64,000 nt of DNA. Origin: Clonostachys chloroleuca. Its lineage: Eukaryota > Ascomycota > Sordariomycetes > Hypocreales > Bionectriaceae. The DNA is taken from positions 32,798,001 through 32,862,000 of the forward strand of contig JBANAY010000003.1 of NCBI GenBank assembly GCA_037952775.1. The letters run 5' to 3'. The first letter of the stretch is position 1. Every line of letters starts with the position of its first letter. Under the pieces are notes generated by a model. That model worked only from the letters and a program-made list of their open reading frames with translations. It was not told the DNA's origin and ran no database searches. This document shows, piece by piece, positions 35,363 through 44,857 of the stretch. Position numbers and translations under genes: made by a program.

Positions 35363-36834
35363 GTAGGTTATTGATTAGTGACCCAGCTCAGCTTGGATAT
35401 TGGGAAGACTTAGACACTGTGAAAGTAGGCATTCTATACATATATGTACATACCATTTCGGCAATGAGGTGGCATAATATATTCAATTGTAACCCGCGTA
35501 ACATGAACTTGGTGGCAACCTGAACTCGGCGATTACAGACTCACCCGGCGAGAGCTCGTATGCGTCTCTGTGTGCACTTGACAGGCCTTGGCGGTAATCA
35601 TGTATCACCCAGCAGGTAAGTCTCCCCACAAAGGTGGCAAGATTGAGGGAGTGCCCAGCACCATAGTTGAGTTCATAATAACGATGAGAGCCATAGCATG
35701 TGGTTGTGAATTTGGCTGTTCCACGTTGTACAGCTAATGCATCATAGAAGTACAAGAATGCTCATGCCGGTACTACCAGTGAAACCCGAGACGAACCCCC
35801 TCTGTTCAAATGAGACCCAGATAAGAATACGCTTAAAATGCTCCGAGAAGAAGAAGCTTCTAAGAAAAAGTCCATGTTCTGAAGTCGCTGGAGACGACTA
35901 CGAGCAATTTGTTGAGTGCCTTCATATTCCAACACGGGATAATAGCAGTTTGGAAACTGGAAGAAATAAAGTATGATCTGCAACGTTCCGGGAAGGAACA
36001 AGCGTGGTGGCCAAAGCAGAAAACGCAACAGCTGCTGTGCACTGGCGCTAAGATGAAAAAGGCAGTACCCACCATCTACCGTCTGTGGACGTGCTGTCCG
36101 GCCGCTGAGTGAGGTGGGAGGCTTCGGGTAGCGGTTTGTCGGCCACCGCCACCTGCCTTCCAGATTACTCCCACAGGCAGGTGCTACCTTAGGTACATAC
36201 TTGATGTACTTCGATCGAAGTGACTGAGAACAAGCAAGCTCCATGCGATCCACAAAGCCAAGTCCCCTCAAAACTGCCTACATGCAGCTAGTAATGACCG
36301 CCGTTCGCGAGGCGGGAGGGGGCGCGGAATCAATCAGCCAGCCCAGTGCGGCTTCTCTCGAAACAATCGCTTGATTCTTAATTTAATTAAACAACTTCCT
36401 AGCGTCGGGGCTATCCTACGGCTTGTTGTTGGCCAATGTGCTGGGACAAGGTGTTTCCATCCAGCTACCAACCTCCTCCGAACCGGGCAGTTTATATGCA
36501 GCGACAGGGTTCGTGCAGAAGCTTCAGACCTCGTTCTACCGACAGGCGCCTGGATGCCTCCACCCTGGTGAGATGATGGCCTTTCTGATCACTTTTTTCG
36601 GGGTTTGATCCAGAATTGCCCCTGGCCTGCTTTTCTAGTCCAGCCTCACCCAGCGAGCCATTTGTTTCCCGTCTGGACTTTTGTCTCTGTTTTGTTTTTC
36701 TCTCTCGCAACCTCCTTTTTTTGGAATTCGCTGAATTTCTTTTGCTTTCCTTTGCTTTTCCACCTCGATGAATGCCGCCTACGACCGTGAATGATTGATT
36801 GGATTACGTTGATGATTCCCATGATAATGACACT
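35363..36834. other. Intergenic region PEX1 / CorA-like gene
   Basis: About 1.5 kb. The left part is PEX1 3' region. The right part, from about 36600, is T-rich leader-like DNA that ends in two chained uORFs. No other gene is supported. Confidence 0.5.
36768..36794 (+). promoter_or_regulatory. uORF 1 of the CorA-like gene (8 codons)
   Basis: An ATG at 36768 opens an eight-codon frame. Its TGA (36792-36794) overlaps the ATG of the next uORF (36791-36793) as ATGA. Transcript support is unknown. Confidence 0.45.
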
Positions 36835-36838
36835 ATGA
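36791..36838 (+). promoter_or_regulatory. uORF 2 of the CorA-like gene (15 codons), stop overlaps main ATG
   Basis: An ATG at 36791 opens a frame for a short hydrophobic peptide rich in Ile and Met. Its TGA (36836-36838) overlaps the main ATG (36835-36837) as ATGA. This repeats the arrangement seen at the exchanger gene. Confidence 0.45.
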
Positions 36839-39800
36839 CGCAACAACAAGGACAAGACTGGTATCATCTTTCCCCCACAACCCGCGACCAGGACGACGCA
36901 GCCTCGACGTCCACACGCCCGCCTTACGAATATCCACTAGAGGACGCCTTCTCGGACATTAGTCCTGTACTTGATGCGTGGAGTGAATATCTGCGTACCA
37001 GATACACCAAACGCAAGGAGTTATACGAGTCTCTTGACACTTCGGCGCAGGAACTGATCCGCAAAGAGATCCGGCGCATTCGCTACTTTCGCGAGCACTT
37101 CAAGGACTACCGGGTTTTCAAAACTGACGATCTCCCCCTGGAGTAGCTTTGCTTGATGACTCGCGGACTAAATGGCGAGATATTGCGTTGAAGCGATCCG
37201 CTGATGAGATTGCAAAGTGCCAGAAGCAGGCTGAGAAGGGTGGTGATACCCCAAATCTAGCCCGGAATCGCATCATCCTCAGATATGTTCAGCAATGGAA
37301 GAAGCCGTCCTATACAGAGGCGATGGATTCCATCAGCCCCGACACCTACATGCAAGACCTAGAGTCGGGCCCTGTGAGTAGTGAGGATGATCCTCGCAAA
37401 GAGGACTATGGCTACAATGGATGGGTCATTGCCTGGGAGCAAGGCAAAGGCTGGGTCTCGGTTGATCACCCTCTCGTACACGGCCAGTTCCCTCATCAAA
37501 AGATATCCATCCAGCAGTTCCTCTACAACAAGGAAGGCACACCTCTTAAGAGGGACACACGCAAGGGTCAACTGCGATACTTCCACCTCCCTGCCAACAA
37601 TATGAAATGGGTAGAGGAGGCCATTTCCCGCTACTACAATGAAGACAACGTTGAGTTTGATGGGAAATTGGTCTATAACCTCAAGCACAACTCTCAACGC
37701 CTTTTGAGAAACGAGCTATGGAGGGGCCAGCAGCGAGGCGGAACGAACCTTCCCGTCCACGCACGACAAGTAACTACCCGTTGCTCTGTAGTTCCATCTG
37801 CTCCTCTCCCCAAAGCGCAAAAGGGGAAAGGGGATAACTCCCGCAAGGATGTCGCCATATTTGTAAGTACACCGTTCCAATATGTTGTTGCAGTCGCTTG
37901 TAGACACTTACAGTGTGTAGCTACCGTTTCTCCACTGGGAGGTAGAGAAGCGTCTTCAGCGGATGTCACAGTTTGTCCAAGTAGCCAAGTCACGCAGGGA
38001 CAAACTTCGTCGAGCAAACACTTTTAGGATGCGAAACAAAATAGCAGATATTGCACAGAAGGAGGTCCTAAAGAATGCCCGCCCTATTTCAAGCTTTGAA
38101 GCGGACCAGCGGAAAAGGCATCTCGCGTGGCGCCCGCACCACCCACTGGCCAAGTACTTTTGGCATGTTGCCAAGCTTTACCAGATCATTGACGAGGCCG
38201 CTGATGGGAGGCTAATAGAAGATCATTTATATAATGACCCTCCGCTGCACATGCGGAGGACCTTGGAACAGTACTACTACTGGACAGCTGAAGACACGAC
38301 ACGCCGGGATCGAGACCAGGTGGTGTGTCGGGCCACTCGTCACTATGGCGATGACAATGATCCAGACTCAACTTCCCGGATCATCATGGTAGATCAGCTC
38401 TGGCTCTGGATATTGGATGATAGTATGTTCGTTCTTTCATCCCCTTGCTATCAAGGTATGCTGATTGGGTCCGCCAGATACCGTCATTTCTAGCTTTCCA
38501 AGGAGATGGGGCCGCAATAAACCAGACCCTTCTGCTGTTCATCGTGGAATCCGTGACCGCCTTGGTGGGCTCGATGGCGATGAGATACACTCTGTGTATG
38601 ATATTGCTCTCATCGTCGTTGATGAATGCTCCAAGGTCTTCTTCGATCATACAAAACCTCTTGACCAGCGTCCCGAATTAGTGGATCTCTTCAGCTCAGC
38701 CATCTCCAAGATCGTAAGTTTGCAAACTAAGCCCCTATAACACCTTCTGAGGCTCACTCTTCACTAGGCGGAAAAGAAAACCATTGCATACGAAGGCTTC
38801 GGGCGAGACGTGAGCAGGATCAGTCTCGACAGCCTTGAATCTGCAGAAAAGATGCTACGCAGGTCACTCAACATTGGATTCGAATGGTCAATTCTGGAAG
38901 AAGCCCAGCAAGTCATCGATGAACTCCAAATCATGCAAGAAATCTATTCGCAACAAATATCAGTCATGAAGGATCTCATCAAAGTGCTCAACAGTCTTAG
39001 CACTCGGGCTTTTGACGCTATCCCCGGGCAGGATACAGATGGAAGGAAACAGGCCATGGACCGGGTCAAATCCACAGTGGCCGATATTACCCAAAGACGC
39101 GATGAATTGATTAGCATGGAAAGGTTGCAGACGAAAACTCGATCTCAGGTGCGTTGATCTCATTTTCCGACTTCAAATCCGAGCTATTTGAAGTAATGCT
39201 AATGCAAAATGAAAAGCTCCGCGAGCTTCTTGACATGAAGCAACAGCAGGCCAACATCATCGAGGCTAAAGCGGCTATTCGAAGAGCAGATGAGAGTGTG
39301 TTGCAAGGACGATCAATCGTTGTGTTCACGGTGGTGACAATCTTCTTTGTGAGTGTTGAAGTCACGTGGGGTTCATTGCCGTTCAGTGATTTACTAACAC
39401 AACGGAAAATAGCTACCGCTCTCTTTCGTGACCTCGGTCTTCGGAATGAATGCGCGGGAATTCAGTGAGGATGGCGCAATGGACCTGAGTACGCAACTGA
39501 AATATATGGGTAAGTATCTTCGGCAAATATGGAAGATTCCCTACTTTCTGACCAACCACTAATCCGTCACCAGTGGGCGTGAGTGCCGCCGTCATCGTCA
39601 TTTCTTTGTCCCTCGCTTTCAGCAACTGGATCCGGACGGTTCTTCATGTTGGTCTTAGTCTAGTCTATGTTGCAGTCGAGGACTGGCTGGGCTGGCGAAA
39701 CAAGAAGAGCAACTACAACTCAACAGCGATAAGAAATATCCAAAGAGAGCGACTCAAGCAACTAGAGAGCAGAGACCACGCCAGGAGGCTGACGGAGATT

Positions 39801-39932
39801 AACAGTCGGACGTCAAGCGCTCCAGGCGTGCGGCTTCAGCAACGTTCAACATGGGACGTCAGGCGCTTGGCAGGGGGGCCTTTCAGGCACTTCCGTAGAA
39901 ACAAGAACCCCGACAACGAAGAATCGGTCTAA
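36835..39932 (+). CDS. CorA-like divalent cation transporter family protein, with apparent frameshift
   Basis: About 911 aa. Seven exons: 36835-37862, 37921-38422, 38478-38713, 38768-39148, 39217-39348, 39413-39509 and 39574-39932. The C-terminal quarter is CorA-like: helical coiled segment (ELLDMKQQQANIIEAKAA), TM1 near 745-768, the GMN signature near 771-773 (SVFGMNAREF), then TM2 near 794-813 and a basic tail. The long N-terminal part contains MVDQLWLWILDD, common in fungal CorA-like proteins; residues 1-340 I cannot assign. The substrate is probably Mg2+ or another divalent ion, but fungal relatives are poorly studied. The frame breaks in a C5 run (37134-37138) between TDDLP and GVALLDDSR. 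Intron 4 could instead end at 39183 (only 35 nt); I prefer 39149-39216, which has a GCTAAT branch site. Confidence 0.82.
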
Positions 39933-40023
39933 ATTATCTATATCTAGTTGTTTCATCTATGATGTAATCTCAAATCTAAGGGAAGGGACAAAAAAATCAA
40001 GACGCCCGCTTTTCTATCGACTT
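39933..40023. other. Tight convergent junction CorA-like / MET22
   Basis: Only 91 bp separate the two stop codons on opposite strands, so the two 3' UTRs almost certainly overlap as antisense transcripts. Confidence 0.6.
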
Positions 40024-41091
40024 TTATGATGGTTTTTCCAAAAGTTGTGATATTCCTGATAAGATATCCGCATGGACAGCTTCCCTGGCGATAATCATTC
40101 CCCGGTTATTGAACAGCTCTCTGCCAGCGCTGAAATCCATGGGCTTCCCATCAAGATCGGTGATCTTACCCCCGGCCTCTGTGAAAATGAGCTGGGTTCC
40201 GGCATGGTCCCAGATATAAACTCGTGAATTCGGAGTTTTCGGCACACGGATTTGAGCGTGTCCTCCACCGAGTATCAAGGACGCATAGCGCACATGTGAC
40301 GACCAAACCTCTGTCCCCGGGTACGATGCCCCAAACTTCCTGGCGAGCTGCTCGACGACGTCATGCCGAAGAGCACCGCTCTCGCGGTCGTCGACAATAT
40401 GTAAATCTTTCAGTTCGGCCGGGCCGCTCAACCATTCCAGACGGGTGGCCGGCGGTAGTTCTAGTGACCGTGACAGAAATCGCACGGAGACGCCTTGGCC
40501 TTTGACGGCGGAGAGCATGACGCCTAATCCGTCCACATCGACGCTTTCCTCCACCACCCTGCCGTTCCGAAGCTTCAGATTCGGGCAGCACAAGACTCCG
40601 ACCACCTCCTTGCCGTTTTCGATCAGTGATAATGAGATGGCATACTGCTGGCCGCGGAGAAACGTCTTGGTGCCATCGACGGGGTCCATGGCCCAAAACC
40701 GACCCTTGGGACCGCCGGTGCCCTTGCCGCCGCGGTCTATGAGCGCGAGCATATCCTCGCGGTCGGTCGGCTTGGGGAACTTGGAGCCAGTCTCCGGGCT
40801 GGCGACGTCCGGCGCCGAGGCCACATGCTTGTAGACCCGCTGCAGCAGCTCCTCGTCGGCGCGCAGCTCGGCGGAGCCCTCCTCGCCGACGAACGAGTCC
40901 CCGGGGAAGGCCTCCTGCAGGGCGCTGATCATGAGGGCCTGCGCGGCGAGGTCGGCCTCGGTGACGGGGGACTGGTCGCCCTTGGGGACCCCGCTGACCT
41001 TATCCTGGATCTTCTTGGTGAGGAGCGCGGCGCGGAGCACGGCGGCTTCGGCGATGGCCCGCTCGCGGGCGAAGGGTGAGGAAGCTGCCAT
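40024..41091 (-). CDS. MET22: 3'(2'),5'-bisphosphate nucleotidase
   Basis: Hydrolyses PAP and PAPS to AMP and APS, removing a toxic by-product of sulfate assimilation. The yeast enzyme (Hal2/Met22) is a Li+/Na+-sensitive, Mg2+-dependent target of salt stress. 355 aa in a single exon, the usual length. Metal-site motifs of the inositol-monophosphatase superfamily are all present: SPVTEADLAAQ near 41, VGEEGS near 68, WAMDPVDGTKTF near 132 and YIWDHAGTQLIFTEAGG near 290. The 5' half is noticeably GC-rich with strong C/G third positions compared with the 3' half. Confidence 0.96.
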   Translation of the reverse strand: MAASSPFARERAIAEAAVLRAALLTKKIQDKVSGVPKGDQSPVTEADLAAQALMISALQEAFPGDSFVGEEGSAELRADEELLQRVYKHVASAPDVASPETGSKFPKPTDREDMLALIDRGGKGTGGPKGRFWAMDPVDGTKTFLRGQQYAISLSLIENGKEVVGVLCCPNLKLRNGRVVEESVDVDGLGVMLSAVKGQGVSVRFLSRSLELPPATRLEWLSGPAELKDLHIVDDRESGALRHDVVEQLARKFGASYPGTEVWSSHVRYASLILGGGHAQIRVPKTPNSRVYIWDHAGTQLIFTEAGGKITDLDGKPMDFSAGRELFNNRGMIIAREAVHADILSGISQLLEKPS

Positions 41092-42840
41092 GGTGGTTTG
41101 CTTTGTAAAAGTGAAGGATTATCGTTAAGAATATGAGGGGAGATGGGCGTTAGTGCGTAGGTAGATTTTGGCATGTAAAAGAGTTTTTTGGGCGGCAGTT
41201 TGCAAGAAGTGAAAAATGGTTGTTTGCTCAACAGAAGATATGTTCAACCCGGTGGTTTGGAATAGATATTTATACGAATTAGAAGGCAACAGAAGAAGCT
41301 CATCCGACAAAGAAAACCCCGGCTCAGCGGGATGCTGGCTGTGAATGGCTGTTGGCCCCTTGGGTGCGCTTTGTGATGTGTAAGTGAATCAGTTGGTCAT
41401 GGAGGAAGTCAGTCACACGACACACAAAAAGGGAGTGAGTAACTGTGGTTATATGCGATCAGGGCTGCATCGCATGGGATGGGGAGCGGTCTTGCGCGTC
41501 AATCCCGTATCTTTTTTTTTTCTCTTTCACGGCCGGGCTGTGAAGAGGATGCGGCGGGAGTGAAAACAGGCTAGAGCGAATGGGCAACGTGAACACGGGT
41601 GCGGACATGAGTGAGCGTGAGCAGATGGCTGATGATGGTGGCAATGCAACAAGCCCACTGACTGCAGCTAGGCTGGAGGGGCCCCCTCGAGGCAGATTTG
41701 CGCTGGGGACGGCCGCGAAAACGGCACATGGCCTGGCCTGGGGGCTGCTTGGTGAAGTGCTTGGCGGAGGCAGTCGCAATGTACACTGCCGCAGCTGCTA
41801 GGCTCTGTTGGGCAATAGCGACCGTGGCCGCGCTTGCTCGTTGGGACGGGTCGTTCATCGCCTGGGTCCATCTCGGCAAGCACGATGCACCGCACCTGCA
41901 AGCTACGCACGAATCCATGCAGTGCACCACGCCAGTGATGCCCAGGTTACAATGGATGCACCTGCCGTCCCGTGGCAAACGCAGCAGCCACACCCGCTTC
42001 GTGGCCAGGCACCGCTGTATCTAGATTCAAAGTTCCATCCGTCCTCCTTCCATTCTAGTTCCGGAACAGTGTCATCAGCAGCCATCTCTCATCATCGTCA
42101 ACCTCTTCATATCACCCCCCATCATCCTCCCTCACTTCCTCGTCGTCCGCAGGCTGACAACTCCGCCAAGCTCATCTCCCCCGGCCTGCATCTAAAGTGT
42201 ATCAAAACGACCTATTCAAAATGCAGCCCCCATCGCACTTCTCTAGCTCGCTGCTCTTTTCTATAAAATCTCGCATCTAGCGTTCCTCACCGACTCGTAG
42301 CCATATCATTCATGCCCGTTTTCCCCTCCCCGGGTCAACCTACCATTGCGCCTCATCCCATCCCCAACACGCAAACAACGTGCCAACGAGGACATACATG
42401 CATCGCTCCTTACAATAAATCAAGATCGCGCGGCGCCACTGTGATGGTCTCACCAATGGCCTTCCAGAAAGCTTCATCTACCCAGCAGCGCTCATCCCCC
42501 TCGTTCACCTCAGCTCGCGACGCTTCTGTAAGCACTCAGCCCTACCCAAACCCACCAATTAAAATACCGACCTATCTACCTACCGATCTGAGTCATATTC
42601 CTCGAGCAAACCTGTAGACTTCGTGCAGGCATGCGGTCCCTGAGTCCTTCCACCTGAGGAGGCGCAGGGCCTCCTAGTCTGGCGATCTAACCAACAAAGG
42701 AACTCCTATCAAGCTCTCCGTACGAATTTCCCCTCTGGTAGATCATATCTATCCCACGGTGATGTTTTACGTAGAACCATTTTAGACATCGAGCTCATCC
42801 TAGCCTCTTGGGGGCCAAGCTGAAACTCAAGCTCCAGGGC

Positions 42841-42865
42841 TGTCAATATCACTGAAATATTGACA
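42841..42865. repeat. Perfect inverted repeat (9-bp arms, 7-nt loop)
   Basis: TGTCAATAT at 42841-42849 pairs perfectly with ATATTGACA at 42857-42865 around a 7-nt loop. There is no T-run after it, so it is not a simple terminator. It could be a DNA palindrome site or an RNA hairpin. Confidence 0.85.
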
Positions 42866-44720
42866 ACTCTGCATTTCCGGCATCAAACTCCTTGAAAATG
42901 ATGTCACCGGTACACGTGTCTGATTCCCACGGGAGGACGGTGAGGGCTCGTTATACAATCACTCACGTTCAATGGAGTTGCGTATTGGCGTGGGCATAGC
43001 AGCGTGCGTAACTTGAAGATTGAATATCCTTTGTGCTTGCCGAACCCTAATTTTCACTCCAAGTTTGCTACCCCGGGTCAAATAATGCCTGGAGCCATCC
43101 TCGATGCTCTCCTGCCTGGGTCGCTTGAATAGCTTTACCTGAACCTAGATGAAGACTCAGATAAATAACAAGAATAACATGATCGTGAGGAGAAGCTACA
43201 CATGCGAGTCAGACTCCAACAAGTGCATGCGATCAAGAGCCTTGTAATAGACATGCAGTTCCTTACAGGGTTTCCTGCGTCTCAATCTGAGCAGGATGAA
43301 GAACCTCCCCCCTCTATGCCGGCCAAGGTCAGAGGAACTCCTTTTTGGTTTAGACGATGCCTAGAAGAAGGTGGTCACCGCAATACAGCCTCTCTCATAT
43401 GCCGTCTACATCGCCGGGAGCGTTATCTAGAAAAATGAGAGTTTACCAGTACACCAGGGGACCGAGATGTGTTCGCTGGCGGCCTTGATGAATAGGAGTA
43501 ACAGAATAACAAGAAGAAACCCGTGGTCTTGTTATACTTTGGTTTGAGTAAAATTCACCTTCATGGACCTTGACCTTTGAGGTATCTGGAGGGGTTTCAG
43601 AGACTAATTCAATCCTTTTACATTTATCTCATTTCCATATCAACTCTCTTGTCAAAACTGTTGGTTTTACTTCCTCCCACCTAATCAGTGAGGCATAGGC
43701 TGGTTGCACAATAACTATTAGCTAATCGTGTGTAGATAAAATTCTAGCTAGCCTCAAATCTCCAAGGGAACTTGCTTCCTTCATCTAATCTCGTAAGCCC
43801 AGTGTCATGACTTTGTCATGATGGCAATTAGTTAGAGGTCCGCTCCACATCAGTCAGTCTTAAGCAACTTCTCCTATGAACCATGTAGACTCTTCACAAA
43901 TACCACCCTAGCCACTGGGTCAGTCTACATTCCAAGGACATAATAAACGCAGGATACAGGGTTAGGGTCGTTTCCATCCTGAAATGCTCACCGCTTTCCC
44001 AGGCCAGGGACACTTCAAGTCATGGGTATCAGGAGGAGGCTAAACCCGTTTTACACATCACTTGCATAAAGAGAAGCCAGTACACCTGTTGAAACTTGTT
44101 CGATTTCCATTATTATGCCAGTAGCGTTGGTACTGGGGCAAATGCTGCATGTCATCTTATCTATGTCTTCCCTCTTGGGAAATGTAGAGAACCCAGGCCC
44201 AATTGCTCTCGCACACCACCGCCTCCCGCCAGCCCCCATATGTCTTGATCGAGTCAAGAAGTCTCCCACCGGGCCGAGTGAGCAAGAAACAGCTTTTAAT
44301 AATGTACAAACGTGAAGCACCGGCTGGCGGGGATTTCCTTGCGAGAGTGTGCATCTGAGACGGACGTGCTGATGCCTCAGCTCTGGTCCGAAACACTGTA
44401 ATTAAAAAGAAGCCATTGGTATGCGTGGGTTCTGAGAATGCCCTCTATAAAAACAAAATTCCAACTCCCTTCATGTTTTAACAAAGACGATGAATAATCG
44501 AAAATCGCCTAGCAAACAAAAATGTGTAAATATAAAAACAATAGACCTTTTCGCAGGTTGTCGCTAATGAACTCCCAAGCTTTTTCTCTTCTCATAAATC
44601 CTGGCCATGCTGATCCTGGTATGTCTCCCTCAACTCTCCTCAATCATGAAATAATAACGACCTCAAGCCTATAACCGAAACGCCAGACAATGCTGTTTTT
44701 AAAAGACAAAAGTAGAGTGC

Positions 44721-44744
44721 GGGGGGTCGGGGTCGGGGTCGGGG
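44721..44744 (+). repeat. GGGGTC array with G-quadruplex potential
   Basis: Four G runs of at least four (G6, G4, G4, G4) separated by TC. This fits a parallel G-quadruplex on the plus strand. It lies about 115-140 bp past the CHD1 stop, so CHD1 mRNA would carry the C-rich complement. Confidence 0.8.
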
Positions 44745-44857
44745 TGAATTTAAAAGCAAGAATCCGGTAGTGACAATGATGAAAAGTAAAAAGAAGATGC
44801 CCAAGATCATGAGGTACATGGCACCATGAAACGGGTATTTGCCCGGCATCATAGCCT

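Larger units (their letters stand above)
41092..44857. other. Gene-poor region between MET22 and CHD1
   Basis: About 3.8 kb, the largest gap in the window. The left part (41.5-42.6 kb) is C/T-rich and leader-like, with a TATAAA at 42262-42267 and a 101-codon frame at 42312-42617 that lacks any domain. The middle is AT-rich with a perfect hairpin (42841-42865). The right end holds a G-run array (44721-44744) in CHD1 3' sequence. A noncoding RNA or an orphan gene is possible but not supported. Confidence 0.5.

Noticed and set aside
42312..42617. 101-codon frame after a TATAAA
   Set aside because: Pro/Ser/Thr-rich without a domain. The promoter-like context is suggestive only.
43959..43967. Telomere-like GGGTTAGGG
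   Set aside because: Only one and a half repeat units; expected by chance and not an interstitial telomere.
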